A stretch of 64,000 nucleotides of DNA from CAIXDB01 sp038327915. Lineage in GTDB: Bacteria; Patescibacteriota; Minisyncoccia; Phycocordibacterales; DATDWN01. The first letter of the stretch is position 1; every line of letters begins with the position of its first letter. The notes beneath the pieces were generated by a model. The model did not search any database, was not told the origin of the DNA, and saw only the letters and a list, made by a program, of their open reading frames with translations. Positions 8,328 through 18,713 of this stretch are shown here, one piece after another. A program made the translations under genes and the position numbers. The stretch is taken from the NCBI GenBank assembly GCA_038327915.1, contig JBBQLO010000001.1:34510-98509 (forward strand), read 5' to 3'.

Positions 8328-11300
8328 ATGCAACACACACACGAAGAAAAAGTAACTAACAAGTCAACAGCTCGTCCTCAGAAATTTTTCGGACGATGGA
8401 AAGCCCCACTTATAACTACACCAAATTTTGTTGAGCCTCAGCTCAATTCTTTTGCATGGCTTATAGAAAAAGGGTTAAAAGAAGTATTTGAAGAGTTTTC
8501 GTCAATCAAAGATTATTCAGAGAAAAAATTTACACTCGATTTTACGGGTTTTGAACTTTCGCATGCTAAATACGATGAGTATCATGCAAAGGACAATAAA
8601 CTCTCATATGAAGCGCCACTTAAAGTCAAGGTAAGATTAAAAAATCACATTCTCGGCACAGAAAAGGAACAAGAGATTTTTATGGCAGATTTTCCACTTA
8701 TGACTTCTCATGGAACTTTTATCATTTCTGGAGTTGAGCGTGTTATTGTCCCTCAGCTTGCGCGCTCATATGGAGTTTTTTTCACCGATCAGGAAGTAAA
8801 GGGGCGTAAGATTTTTGGTGCAAAAATAATTCCATCTCGCGGAGCATGGGTTGAGATTGAATCAGACGCCGACGGCATGCTTTTTGTTCGTATAGATCGC
8901 AAACGTAAATTTCCTGCTACAACTCTCCTTCGTGTTCTTGGTGCTCGAGATGATCAAGCCATTAAAAAGCTTTTTGCAGACGATGAATTTGCCACAGCTT
9001 CTATAGCTAAAACATTGGTCAAAGATCATGACAAATCTATTGAAGATGCATATATCGAAATCCACAAAAGACTTCGAGACGGTGATTTGGCCACAGCAGA
9101 AAACGCAAAGGAATTTGTTAATTCGATTTTTGAGGCAGAACGTTATGACCTTTCTCCTGTTGGAAGATTTAGTTTCAACAAGAGATTTGGGCTTAAAATG
9201 GATGAAAAAGAACTTAAACGTAAAACACTGACTATTGAAGATGTTGTCATCATTATGAAGCATATCGCTTTGCTTAATAATACACCTCTCGCTGTCGCAG
9301 ACGACATTGACCACCTTGGCAAGCGCCGTGTGCGTTTTGTAGGTGAACTTTTTCAGCAAAATATTCGTAAAGGTATGGCTCAGATAAAGCGTAATATTCA
9401 AAACCGTATGTCGACTATCGACACGGATGTTACTCTCCCCGTACAGTTTATTTCTCCAAAACCACTTCAGGCTCGCATCAAAGAGTTTTTTACAACGAAC
9501 CAACTTTCGCAGTTTATGTTGCAAGAAAACCCTCTTGCCGAAATCGAACACATGCGAACACTTTCTGCACTCGGCGCCGGTGGACTTAATCGTGCCCGAG
9601 CAGGATTTGAAGTTCGAGATGTTCACACATCACACTACGGAAGAATTTGCCCGATTCATACTCCGGAAGGTCCAAACATTGGTCTCGTTTTGCGTTTAGC
9701 TGTTTACGCTCGTCTCAATAATTTTGGAATGATCGAGACCCCATATGCAAAAGTAAAAAATGGCAAAATCACAGATGAAATATCTTATCTTAATGCCTCA
9801 GAGGAAGAAAGTTTTGCTATTGCTCACGCGGCGACTCCGTATGATGCTGAAGGTAAAATCACAATAGATGAAGTCGAAGTTCGTATTGAGGGTAACCCCT
9901 CAACAGTTTCTCGAGAGAAGGTTGACTATATTGATGTTGCTACAAATCAAGCATTTTCTATTGCAACCTCAATGATTCCCTTTCTTAATCACGACGAAGC
10001 AGCTCGAGCTCTCATGGCATCCAACATGCAAAAGCAGGCAACCCCATGCATTATTCCAGAAGCACCACTTGTGGCGACTGGAATGGAGAGTGACGCTCTG
10101 AAAGACACAGGACGACTTCTCATTGCTACTGAAGAGGGAGTTATCACCCATGCTGATGGCGGTAAAATTACTGTCAAAAACACAAAAGGCAAAGAAACTA
10201 CACATAAACTGGTGTCTTTTTCTCGAACTAATGGTTTTACGGCATTTCATCAACGACCGTCAGTTTCTGTTGGAGAAAAAGTCACAAAAGGACACGTCTT
10301 GGCTGATACTTCTGCGTCAGAAAATGGTCAGACTGCTATCGGTCAAAACATGCTCGTAGCTTTCATGTCGTGGAGTGGTAGCAACTACGAGGATGCAATT
10401 ATACTTTCTGAGCGCGTAGTAAAAGATAGTAAATTTACTTCAATTCATATCGAAGAATTTGTGGTCAATGTTCGTGATACGAAGCTTGGGCCAGAAGTTA
10501 CAACGTGTGACATTCCAAATGTCGGTGAAGCAAAGTTAAAAAACTTGGCTGAGGACGGTATTATTCGTGTTGGTGCAGAAGTTCGCTCTGGAGATATTTT
10601 AGTTGGAAAAGTAACACCAAAAGGCGAGACACAACTTACCCCCGAAGAGCGTTTGCTCAGATCACTCTTTGGTGAAAAAGCAAAAGATGTTAAAGATACA
10701 TCAAAGAGAATGGAGGGTGGCAAACGAGGGCGTATTATTAAAGTACAAGTTTTTTCTCGAGAAAAGGGTGATAAATTAGAATCTGGAATTATCAAACGAA
10801 TTCATATTGAAGTAGCACAACTCCGTAATGTGTCTGTTGGAGATAAGCTGGCAGGACGACACGGAAACAAAGGTGTTATTTCAAAAATTTTACCTGAGGA
10901 AGATATGCCGTATATGGCAGACGGAACTCCTATCGATGTTATTTTGACACCACTTGGAGTGCCATCTCGTATGAACTTGGGACAGATTCTCGAACTCCAT
11001 CTCGGACTTGCTGCACACACACTCGGCTATCAAGCAATCGTACCTCCATTTGCAGGAGCAACGGGAGACGAGATCAAGACAGAATTGAAAAAAGCAGGAT
11101 TTTCTGAGACAGGAAAAATGAAACTGTTTGACGGGCGAACGGGTGATGCCTTCGATCAGGATATTGCTGTGGGATACATGTATATTTTGAAATTACATCA
11201 CATGGTAGAAGACAAAATTCACATGCGTTCCATTGGACCTTACTCTCTCATCACTCAGCAACCACTTGGAGGAAAGGCTCAAAACGGAGGTCAGCGATTT

Positions 11301-11591
11301 GGAGAAATGGAAGTCTGGGCACTTCTCGGTCATGGTGCAGCCCATACATTGCAGGAAATTCTTACTATTAAGTCAGACGATATTACGGGACGATCTGCTG
11401 CCTTCGACGCTATTGTTAAGGGATTGCCAATTACAGAACTCAATACCCCTGCTTCATTCAATGTACTTCTTAATAACCTGAGAGGTTTGGCTCTTGATGT
11501 TCAGATTAAAAATACAGGTGGAAACCTAAACTCTGGCCAGAACACTAGTCAAAATACAAACGAACAATCGAATAATTATCAGGCACATTAA
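8328..11591 (+). CDS. rpoB: DNA-directed RNA polymerase subunit beta
   Basis: This is the beta subunit of RNA polymerase, which with RpoC forms the catalytic cleft. At 1087 aa it is in the compact range for bacteria. Recognisable segments include the rifampicin region (LSQFMLQENPLAEIEHMR), the GRICPIHTPEGPNIGL block, DNYEDAI-like SNYEDAIILSER, KVTPKGE, and GRHGNKGVIS. The C-terminal end carries MEVWALLGHGAAHTLQEILT and then a Gln/Asn-rich tail. The ATG at 8328 begins MQHTHEEK; a -10-like TATATT lies five bases upstream. rpoC follows after 24 bp in the conserved rpoBC order. The usual upstream rplJ-rplL genes are absent. Confidence 0.98.
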   Translation: MQHTHEEKVTNKSTARPQKFFGRWKAPLITTPNFVEPQLNSFAWLIEKGLKEVFEEFSSIKDYSEKKFTLDFTGFELSHAKYDEYHAKDNKLSYEAPLKVKVRLKNHILGTEKEQEIFMADFPLMTSHGTFIISGVERVIVPQLARSYGVFFTDQEVKGRKIFGAKIIPSRGAWVEIESDADGMLFVRIDRKRKFPATTLLRVLGARDDQAIKKLFADDEFATASIAKTLVKDHDKSIEDAYIEIHKRLRDGDLATAENAKEFVNSIFEAERYDLSPVGRFSFNKRFGLKMDEKELKRKTLTIEDVVIIMKHIALLNNTPLAVADDIDHLGKRRVRFVGELFQQNIRKGMAQIKRNIQNRMSTIDTDVTLPVQFISPKPLQARIKEFFTTNQLSQFMLQENPLAEIEHMRTLSALGAGGLNRARAGFEVRDVHTSHYGRICPIHTPEGPNIGLVLRLAVYARLNNFGMIETPYAKVKNGKITDEISYLNASEEESFAIAHAATPYDAEGKITIDEVEVRIEGNPSTVSREKVDYIDVATNQAFSIATSMIPFLNHDEAARALMASNMQKQATPCIIPEAPLVATGMESDALKDTGRLLIATEEGVITHADGGKITVKNTKGKETTHKLVSFSRTNGFTAFHQRPSVSVGEKVTKGHVLADTSASENGQTAIGQNMLVAFMSWSGSNYEDAIILSERVVKDSKFTSIHIEEFVVNVRDTKLGPEVTTCDIPNVGEAKLKNLAEDGIIRVGAEVRSGDILVGKVTPKGETQLTPEERLLRSLFGEKAKDVKDTSKRMEGGKRGRIIKVQVFSREKGDKLESGIIKRIHIEVAQLRNVSVGDKLAGRHGNKGVISKILPEEDMPYMADGTPIDVILTPLGVPSRMNLGQILELHLGLAAHTLGYQAIVPPFAGATGDEIKTELKKAGFSETGKMKLFDGRTGDAFDQDIAVGYMYILKLHHMVEDKIHMRSIGPYSLITQQPLGGKAQNGGQRFGEMEVWALLGHGAAHTLQEILTIKSDDITGRSAAFDAIVKGLPITELNTPASFNVLLNNLRGLALDVQIKNTGGNLNSGQNTSQNTNEQSNNYQAH

Positions 11592-11615
11592 TTATAATCT
11601 AATTGTCATACTCTT

Positions 11616-14600
11616 ATGCAAAACTATAAAACAAAGACACAAAATTCCAATGATTTTGAGACAATTACATTAAAACTTGCCTCGCCTGAACGTATTCGGG
11701 AATGGTCATTTGGCGAGGTTACAAAGCCAGAAACTATTAATTATCGAACTCAACGCTCAGAGAAAAGTGGTTTGTTTGATGAAAAGATTTTTGGGCCAGA
11801 CAAGGATTACGAATGTTATTGTGGAAAATACCGTGGTATTCGCTATAAGGGAATAGTGTGTGAAAAGTGTGGTGTGGAAATTACACGTTCTATCGTGCGT
11901 CGTGAGCGGATGGGTCACATAGAGCTCGCGTCACCCGTTTCCCATATCTGGTTTTTGAAATCGATGCCATCTCGCATTTCACAAGTGCTTGGTATACCCA
12001 CAGCGGACCTCGAAAAGGTAATTTATTTTGCTGGATATATTGTGACCAATGTTTCAGAGGAAGACCGCACACGATATTTGAAGGATCTCGATTCAGAATA
12101 TAAAGCAAAAATAAAATCGTTGCAGGATGAAAAAACAAAAGAAGCCGTCAAAGAAATGCTTCTCAATGCAAAACGTGAAATTGAGTCTATTCAGGAGGGA
12201 ACGGTTTTGGATGAGGTATCGTATCATAACTTTGGAATGAAGTATGGGTCTATGTTTGAAGCGGGTATTGGTGCAGAGGCAATTTATACAATTTTTAAAA
12301 AGATTGACCTTGCAAAACTACTTACTCATCTCGGAGCAGAACTTGAAAAAGCAAGTTCACTTGAGTCTGTTCGTATTGCAAAGCGTATTGCCACAATCCA
12401 AGCCATGATTCACGCGGGGGTCCGTCCAGAATGGATGTTCCTTACTTCTATTCCTGTTATTCCGCCTGCTCTCCGTCCGATGGTTCCGCTTGATGGGGGA
12501 CGATATGCAACGTCTGATGTAAACGATTTATATCGACGCGTGATTAACCGCAACAATCGTTTGAAGAAACTAAAAGACATTCACGCTCCCGATGTTATTT
12601 TACGTAATGAAAAAAGAATTTTACAAGAAGCTGTTGACGCACTTATCGATAACTCTATCCGTCACGGGGGAGCAGGTAACGCAATCAATCCTTCACAAAG
12701 GAGACCACTTAAGTCACTTGCCGACAACCTTAAAGGAAAACGTGGAATTTTCCGTCAGAATCTGCTTGGTAAGCGTGTCGACTATTCAGGTCGCTCAGTT
12801 ATTGTCGTTGGTCCTGATTTAAAATTGTCCCAATGTGGTTTACCAAAGCATATGGCACTTGAGCTTTTTAAACCATTTGTTATTTCTCAGTTATTACAGA
12901 AGGAACTTTCTTATAACATTAGAGGAGCAAGTAAATTGATTGAAGACGGTATTCCAGAAGTATGGGCAATTCTCGAAGATGTTATTAAAGACCGATATGT
13001 GTTACTTAACCGCGCTCCAACATTACACCGCCTTGGTATTCAGGCTTTTCAACCAATTCTTATCGAAGGTAATGCAATTCAGTTACACCCACTCGTGTGT
13101 TCGGCGTTTAACGCTGACTTCGATGGTGACCAAATGGCTGTGCATGTGCCACTTTCCGACGAAGCTCAAATGGAAGCACGAGAGATTATGGCTTCTGATA
13201 AGAATATCTTGAAACCAGGTAGTGGTGATCCGACTGTATCTGCAAAGATGCTCGACATCGTCCTTGGGTGTTACTGGATGACTAAAATTGTTGAGGGTGC
13301 CAAAGGCGAGAATAAAATATTTTCTTCTCCGAATGCCGCTATCACAGCCCACGATTTTGGAGCTATTTCATTTCGTTCAAAAATAAAAGTTTTGCCGACT
13401 GAATCTTCCAAATACGCACAGTTTGACGGAAGTATGTTTGAGACGACGGTTGGCAGATTGCTTTTCAACTCGGTTTTGCCAAATGACTATCCATTTATGA
13501 ATACCGAGATAGATTTGAAAAAAATTGCTTCTCTCATTGATGAGCTTATTGAGCGGTATGGTATTGAACAAGTTCCGCCTATTATTGATAAGATAAAAGC
13601 TTTTGGATTCAAGTATGCTACATATTCAGGAACTACATGGGGCATCGATGATATTATGATTCCAGAAGGTAAAAAAGAAATTATCACTCGAGCAAAAGCG
13701 GAAGCCGCACAGAACATTGAACACTTCAATGGAGGACTCATCTCAAAAGAAGAGCGTCTCCGACAGAATATTGAAATTTGGCACGGAGCAAAAGCAGAAG
13801 TAGAAAAGTTAATGCCTGCAACATTACCAAAAAATGGTTCTGTTTCCGATATGGTACTTTCTAAAGCCCGAGGATCAATGGGAAATATTACCACCATGGC
13901 TGGTATGAAAGGACTTATTACCAACACTGCTGGAGAGACAATTGAATTTCCTATTCTCTCATGCTCTAAAGAAGGATTGACTCCGCTTGAGTATTTTATT
14001 ACTACTCACGGTGCCCGAAAAGGTTTGACAGACACTGCTCTTAACACTGCTAAGGCGGGTTATTTGACACGTAAACTGTTCGTCGTAGCTCAAGATACTA
14101 TTATTACTGAAGAAGATTGTGGAACAAAAGAGGGAATTTTCATTGATAAAAAAACCGCGGACGGCATGGAGATTTCTGTAGCAAAACATATTAAAGGGAG
14201 ATTCCTTGCAGCAGACGTCGTGTCTGCTGACGGGGCGATATTGTTTAAAAAAGATGCATTACTCAGTAAAAAGGATGCGCTAGTTATAGAAAATGCTGGA
14301 GTGACAAGAGTCTCTGTCCGATCACCTCTTGCTTGTCGAACTTTGAACGGCATTTGTATTAAATGTTATGGAGTGGACTTGGGTAAAAATAAAATTATTG
14401 AACTCGGTGAGGCGGTAGGTACTGTCGCCGGACAAGCTATTGGCGAGCCAGGAACGCAGCTCACTATGCGTACTTTCCATGCCGGAGGTACAGCATCGCA
14501 AACTGGAGATATTACAGCGGGACTTCCTCGTGTTGAAGAACTCTTTGAGAAACGAAAACCAAAAAACCCTGCTGTTGTTTCTTCTGTTTCTGGAACTATT

Positions 14601-15278
14601 ACTGATATTAAAATTACAGACAAAGAAAAAATGATATTTGTTACTCCCGTCATTGAAGACCGAAGTAAAAATAAGACAACACTCGAATACACTGTTTCGT
14701 TTAATCGCGTTATTCTCGTTAAGGTAGGAGATGAAATCAAAAAAGGCGATATCATCACAGATGGTTCTGCCGACATTGACGAACTATTTGAGTATGCGGG
14801 GAAAGATAAAACCATTGATTACATTATTCGTGAAATCAACAAGCCATACGAATTGCAAGGAGAAACAGTGTCGAGAAAGCACATTGAAACAATCGTTCGA
14901 CAAATGTTTGCTCGAAAGAAAGTCAAAGATGCCGGAGATACTATTTTTTCACCTGGAGACATTGTGGAGACAGCATTTCTCGCAGAAGAAAACAGTCGAG
15001 TCAAAGCTCTCGGTAAAGATGAAGCTAAAACCGAAGGAGTGGTTATGGGTATTACAGACGTGTCCCTTTCTCGCAAGAGTTTCCTAGCCGCTGCTTCTTT
15101 CCAGCACACTACTCGAATGCTCATCTCTTCTTCTATTCGTGGTAACGATGACGAACTTTCGGGACTTATGGAAAATGTTATTCTTGGGCGACTTATCCCG
15201 GCTGGTACTGGATTCAAAGGGAGTAAGAAAGCTGAAATGATTGCTGGTATGAAAGCAAAACGCGACTACTCGGCATAG
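11616..15278 (+). CDS. rpoC: DNA-directed RNA polymerase subunit beta'
   Basis: This is the catalytic beta' subunit, 1220 aa. The N-terminal zinc ribbon is present ([19 protein letters not shown], near residues 67-86). The absolutely conserved [10 protein letters not shown] motif, which holds the catalytic Mg2+, is near residue 498. The second zinc site is formed by [13 protein letters not shown] near 910. The bridge helix and trigger loop region includes [28 protein letters not shown]. The gene lies directly after rpoB and is presumably co-transcribed. A structured repeat element (15316-15463) separates it from dnaG. Confidence 0.98.
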   Translation: MQNYKTKTQNSNDFETITLKLASPERIREWSFGEVTKPETINYRTQRSEKSGLFDEKIFGPDKDYECYCGKYRGIRYKGIVCEKCGVEITRSIVRRERMGHIELASPVSHIWFLKSMPSRISQVLGIPTADLEKVIYFAGYIVTNVSEEDRTRYLKDLDSEYKAKIKSLQDEKTKEAVKEMLLNAKREIESIQEGTVLDEVSYHNFGMKYGSMFEAGIGAEAIYTIFKKIDLAKLLTHLGAELEKASSLESVRIAKRIATIQAMIHAGVRPEWMFLTSIPVIPPALRPMVPLDGGRYATSDVNDLYRRVINRNNRLKKLKDIHAPDVILRNEKRILQEAVDALIDNSIRHGGAGNAINPSQRRPLKSLADNLKGKRGIFRQNLLGKRVDYSGRSVIVVGPDLKLSQCGLPKHMALELFKPFVISQLLQKELSYNIRGASKLIEDGIPEVWAILEDVIKDRYVLLNRAPTLHRLGIQAFQPILIEGNAIQLHPLVCSAFNADFDGDQMAVHVPLSDEAQMEAREIMASDKNILKPGSGDPTVSAKMLDIVLGCYWMTKIVEGAKGENKIFSSPNAAITAHDFGAISFRSKIKVLPTESSKYAQFDGSMFETTVGRLLFNSVLPNDYPFMNTEIDLKKIASLIDELIERYGIEQVPPIIDKIKAFGFKYATYSGTTWGIDDIMIPEGKKEIITRAKAEAAQNIEHFNGGLISKEERLRQNIEIWHGAKAEVEKLMPATLPKNGSVSDMVLSKARGSMGNITTMAGMKGLITNTAGETIEFPILSCSKEGLTPLEYFITTHGARKGLTDTALNTAKAGYLTRKLFVVAQDTIITEEDCGTKEGIFIDKKTADGMEISVAKHIKGRFLAADVVSADGAILFKKDALLSKKDALVIENAGVTRVSVRSPLACRTLNGICIKCYGVDLGKNKIIELGEAVGTVAGQAIGEPGTQLTMRTFHAGGTASQTGDITAGLPRVEELFEKRKPKNPAVVSSVSGTITDIKITDKEKMIFVTPVIEDRSKNKTTLEYTVSFNRVILVKVGDEIKKGDIITDGSADIDELFEYAGKDKTIDYIIREINKPYELQGETVSRKHIETIVRQMFARKKVKDAGDTIFSPGDIVETAFLAEENSRVKALGKDEAKTEGVVMGITDVSLSRKSFLAAASFQHTTRMLISSSIRGNDDELSGLMENVILGRLIPAGTGFKGSKKAEMIAGMKAKRDYSA

Positions 15279-15315
15279 TAACTTTAATTTTGAACCACGA
15301 AACTCCTTTCGTCAC

Positions 15316-15463
15316 ATGCTTTTTGAAACCAGAATAATTTCTTGCTAGAAATTTTCTTCACGCTGGACAATCAAGAAAACAATGTCCTCCTCGTGTGCAT
15401 GAGTGTTCCCTCACACTCGTCGTCCTTGTTTTCTAATCGTCTGCGCGATGTTTCAAAAAACAT
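15316..15463 (+). repeat. Structured repeat element, copy 1 (possible ncRNA or PATE-like mobile element)
   Basis: This non-coding segment is homologous to the reverse complement of 22884-23058. Outer helix: TTTTTGAAAC (15320-15329) pairs with GTTTCAAAAA (15450-15459), with three more pairs beyond a mismatch. Next comes CCAGAATA, then a perfect hairpin AATTTCT-TGCT-AGAAATT (15336-15353). AGAAAACAA (15374-15382) pairs with TTGTTTTCT (15426-15434). CTCCTCGT and TGCGCGATGTT are conserved between copies. Helix sequences differ between copies while pairing is kept. The element lies on the coding strand between rpoC and dnaG. Confidence 0.8.
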
Positions 15464-15505
15464 ATGCCTTCAATGAAGTTTCTTGTTTCAAAAACACTTA
15501 CGCAT

Positions 15506-17332
15506 ATGTCAACCTCCGTCGAACAAATTAAATCCAAGCTCGACATTGTCACTCTCATTTCCTCGTACATACCGTTGGAACGGGCAGGAGTCAGTTTCAA
15601 AGGTAAATGCCCGTTCCATAATGAGAAGACACCTTCCTTTTTCGTCTCGCCTGAGCGAGGAAATTATTATTGTTTTGGTTGTCATGTGAAAGGAGACATC
15701 TTTACTTTTGTTCAGGAGTTTGAGGGTATAGATTTTCGCGGAGCTCTAAAAATGCTTGCCGACCGCACTGGCGTGGTTTTGTCACAGCATTCACCTGATG
15801 AAATAAATGAGAAGGAGGTGGTGTATTCTCTTTTAGAACAGGCAGTTTTCTTCTACCAAAAAAAGTTATCCGAAAACGGACAAGCTCGAGAATATATTGC
15901 AGGTCGAGGCGTGGGAGAAAAAAGTATTGCACAATTCCGAATCGGTTTTGCTCCCTTAGAATGGAGAGGTCTCTTCGAATTCCTCAAACTCAAAGGCGCC
16001 ACAGAAAAAGATATGCTTCGGGCAGGACTTATTAAAAGAAAGGAAGTTGATCCTGTTGGAGACAGAGATGTGGTCGAAACGTACTATGACACCTTCCGCG
16101 GGAGAATTATGTTTCCTATCAACGACTCGTCTGGAAGGACAGTTGGATTTTCTGGACGTATTCTTGTGCCAGACCTAAGATCACCAAAATATCTCAATAG
16201 TCCAGAGACAGAAGTATTTAAAAAATCAGAAGTACTTTTCGGACTTGATAAAGCTAAAACAGACATTCGATTAAAAGACTATTCTATTTTGGTAGAGGGC
16301 CAAATGGATCTTGTCATGATGCACCATGCGGGTATAACGAATACAGTGGCTTCTTCAGGAACTGCTTTGTCTCTCGAACATTTGACCAAACTTCGCCGTT
16401 TGTCGTCAAGAATCATTATGGCATTTGACGGTGATGGCGCAGGGTTTCGGGCCGCAGATCGGGGGGCCACCTTAGCATTGTCCCTTGGTATGGAACTCAA
16501 AATTGCCGAAATGCCAAAAGGTAAGGATCCGGCAGATCTGGCCAAAGATGATGTGGCTCTACTGACACTTTGTATTAAGTCAGCTAAGCACATTATTGAC
16601 TTTTACACTGATTCACTTCTTAAGGAAGGCCTTCTTCCCCGTGAAGTAGGGCAAAAGATAAAAGAGCATGTGCTTCCATACGTTGCGATCCTGCCGAGTG
16701 CAATTGAACAAGCACATTTTGTACGTAGAATATCCCAAGTTGCTTTTATAAAAGAGGAAGCTCTGTGGGAGGATTTAAAAAAAGTGTCACGCCAAGGAGT
16801 TTCAAAAGAAGTGGTATTATCACAAATATTTCCTGTAGCTTCAGTGGGTAGGCTTGAAATAATTGAAAGAAGACTCATTGGCTTTGTGATGTGGCAACGG
16901 GAGAGCAATAAGTTGGTGGAGTCAAAAACAGTTGCTTTAGTTGCACTACCAAATATTAATATACAAGAGATAGAGGAAAAAATACGTCAAATTTTGGGAG
17001 AGCGGCTCGATATGCTCATTGACCAATTGAATAATGAAAAAGAAGGAGAGAAGGAAATATTGTTGTTTGAAACTGAAAACTATTATACTATACGAGATAC
17101 GACAAAGGGCACCACTGGAGGTCCCGACAATAGCTATATTTTTAGAGAAGTGGTAGAACTACTTCAAGCACTAGAGGAGGGGTATCTCAAAAAAAGCGCT
17201 GAGCGCTTGCGGACAGAACTCCAAAGAGCCGAGCAACGTGGTGATCATGTTGAGAGAGATCGACTGACGGGAGAGTATCAAATTATTTCACAAAAAATCA
17301 ATCACATTAAAAATAAAAAGGATATAATATAA
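15506..17332 (+). CDS. dnaG: DNA primase
   Basis: DnaG makes RNA primers for replication. I place the start at 15506 (MSTSVEQIKSKLDIV), because primases usually begin at this position and the alternative ATG at 15464 would add 14 unsupported residues overlapping the repeat element. The CHC2 zinc finger is CPFHNEKTPSFF...CFGC near residues 36-65. The Toprim domain contains LVEGQMD near 262 and AFDGDGAG near 307. The last 180 residues form the helicase-binding-like helical region and end in a coiled segment. Length is about 608 aa, normal for the family. rpoD begins four bases after the stop, so the macromolecular-synthesis pair dnaG-rpoD is kept. Confidence 0.95.
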   Translation: MSTSVEQIKSKLDIVTLISSYIPLERAGVSFKGKCPFHNEKTPSFFVSPERGNYYCFGCHVKGDIFTFVQEFEGIDFRGALKMLADRTGVVLSQHSPDEINEKEVVYSLLEQAVFFYQKKLSENGQAREYIAGRGVGEKSIAQFRIGFAPLEWRGLFEFLKLKGATEKDMLRAGLIKRKEVDPVGDRDVVETYYDTFRGRIMFPINDSSGRTVGFSGRILVPDLRSPKYLNSPETEVFKKSEVLFGLDKAKTDIRLKDYSILVEGQMDLVMMHHAGITNTVASSGTALSLEHLTKLRRLSSRIIMAFDGDGAGFRAADRGATLALSLGMELKIAEMPKGKDPADLAKDDVALLTLCIKSAKHIIDFYTDSLLKEGLLPREVGQKIKEHVLPYVAILPSAIEQAHFVRRISQVAFIKEEALWEDLKKVSRQGVSKEVVLSQIFPVASVGRLEIIERRLIGFVMWQRESNKLVESKTVALVALPNINIQEIEEKIRQILGERLDMLIDQLNNEKEGEKEILLFETENYYTIRDTTKGTTGGPDNSYIFREVVELLQALEEGYLKKSAERLRTELQRAEQRGDHVERDRLTGEYQIISQKINHIKNKKDII

Positions 17333-17336
17333 AAAA

Positions 17337-18614
17337 ATGCCTACACATATACACAAAAAAATATCCGGAAAAGTTGGTAAAAAAACGCCTAGTAAGACGG
17401 TTACTAAAAAACCACAAAAGAAAGTAAAAAAAATAAAAGCTGTATCCGCACCTGCTCCCCGGAAGAAAAAGAAAAATAAATCGTCATTGGCTATGAACGC
17501 TGAACGGACTCAGCCAACTCGCGTTGTAAAAAAAGCTGATCGACAACAAGAAGGTCTTTCAAAACTTTTGAGTAAAGGTAAAGAGCGAGGGTATGTAATA
17601 TACGATGAAATTTTGAAAGAATTTCCAACCATTGAAGATGATATTCTATTTCTAGAAGACTTGTACGAAAAACTTTCGAGCGCGGGAGTTGATATTCTTG
17701 AAGGTGGTGGACTTTTGGAAACCGCACCTCTCGATGATCTTGTTAATAAAAAATACTCGTATGGTAAAAGTGATGCTACATACGACTCTATTCAAATGTA
17801 TTTGAAAGAAATCGGTCAGTACCCCCTGATCTCAGGGACAATGGAAAAAGAGCTCGCCCGACGTATTCAGGCTGGAGATAATGAAGCAAAAACACTTCTC
17901 GCCCGCGCCAACCTTCGCCTTGTTGTTTCTATTGCTAAAAAGTATGTTGGCCGTTCTGCAGATTTGACACTCCTCGATTTAATTCAAGAAGGTAACCTCG
18001 GACTTTTCAAAGCCGTCGACAAATTTGATTGGACAAAAGGTTATAAGTTTTCAACGTATGCGACGTGGTGGATTCGTCAGGCCATTACTCGTGCTCTCGC
18101 GGACCAGTCACGAACCATACGTGTGCCAGTGCATATGGTAGAAACCATCGCTAAATACAAACAAGTCGTACGTCGTTTGTCTCAGGACCTTGGTCGCGAC
18201 CCACTGCCAGAAGAAATTGCTACTGAGATGAACCTCACTGTGGATAAAATTTATACTATCGAAAAAATCGACCAGTCCACAGTCTCTCTCGAAGCGCCTA
18301 TTGGTAATGAAGGTGATGAAGATAAAAGCAAACTTGGTGATTTCCTTGCAGACGACAAAATTCTTTCTCCAGATCAAGAAAGTGCACGAAGAATTATTTC
18401 CGACCAGGTCAAAGAAATTTTGAATGACTTACCGGAGAAAGAGAGGAGAATTTTAGAGATGCGACATGGGCTGACTGACGGTGTGACACATACACTTGAA
18501 GAAGTGGGGCGTGAGTTTGGCGTGACCCGCGAGCGTATTCGCCAGATTGAGGCAAAAGCACACGAAAAAATCCGCCAGCATGATAAAATCAACCGCTTGA
18601 GGAATTATTATTAA
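17337..18614 (+). CDS. rpoD: RNA polymerase primary sigma factor (sigma-70 family)
   Basis: This is the housekeeping sigma factor, 425 aa. The first 70 residues are Lys/Pro-rich low-complexity sequence in place of a long acidic N-terminus. A region 1.1-like helical block follows (about 75-135). Region 1.2 starts at DSIQMYLKEIGQYPL. Region 2 carries DLIQEGNLGLFKAVDKF and YATWWIRQAI, which bind core polymerase and the -10 element. Region 3 follows (VPVHMVETI). Region 4.2 is the HTH EEVGREFGVTRERIRQIE, which reads the -35 box. It starts four bases after dnaG and ends at a hairpin terminator. Confidence 0.96.
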   Translation: MPTHIHKKISGKVGKKTPSKTVTKKPQKKVKKIKAVSAPAPRKKKKNKSSLAMNAERTQPTRVVKKADRQQEGLSKLLSKGKERGYVIYDEILKEFPTIEDDILFLEDLYEKLSSAGVDILEGGGLLETAPLDDLVNKKYSYGKSDATYDSIQMYLKEIGQYPLISGTMEKELARRIQAGDNEAKTLLARANLRLVVSIAKKYVGRSADLTLLDLIQEGNLGLFKAVDKFDWTKGYKFSTYATWWIRQAITRALADQSRTIRVPVHMVETIAKYKQVVRRLSQDLGRDPLPEEIATEMNLTVDKIYTIEKIDQSTVSLEAPIGNEGDEDKSKLGDFLADDKILSPDQESARRIISDQVKEILNDLPEKERRILEMRHGLTDGVTHTLEEVGREFGVTRERIRQIEAKAHEKIRQHDKINRLRNYY

Positions 18615-18645
18615 ATGCAGCGTTTGAAGTTTACTGTTCAAGTAG

Positions 18646-18680
18646 AAAACTTCACCTTATGTAGGTGAAGTTTTTGATAT
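18646..18680 (+). terminator. Rho-independent terminator after rpoD
   Basis: AAAACTTCACCT (18646-18657) and AGGTGAAGTTTT (18663-18674) form a perfect 12-bp stem with a five-base loop. The distal arm ends in a T run, TTTTT from 18671. It lies about 30 bp after the rpoD stop. Confidence 0.8.
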
Positions 18681-18713
18681 TTTACTCTGTATAATTTGTG
18701 GTAGTATTGTCGT

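Noticed and set aside
8862..9626. A 254-codon open frame on the minus strand inside rpoB.
   Set aside because: It is fully covered by rpoB, Cys/Phe/Lys-rich in a way typical of antisense reading of a conserved gene, and has no start signals.
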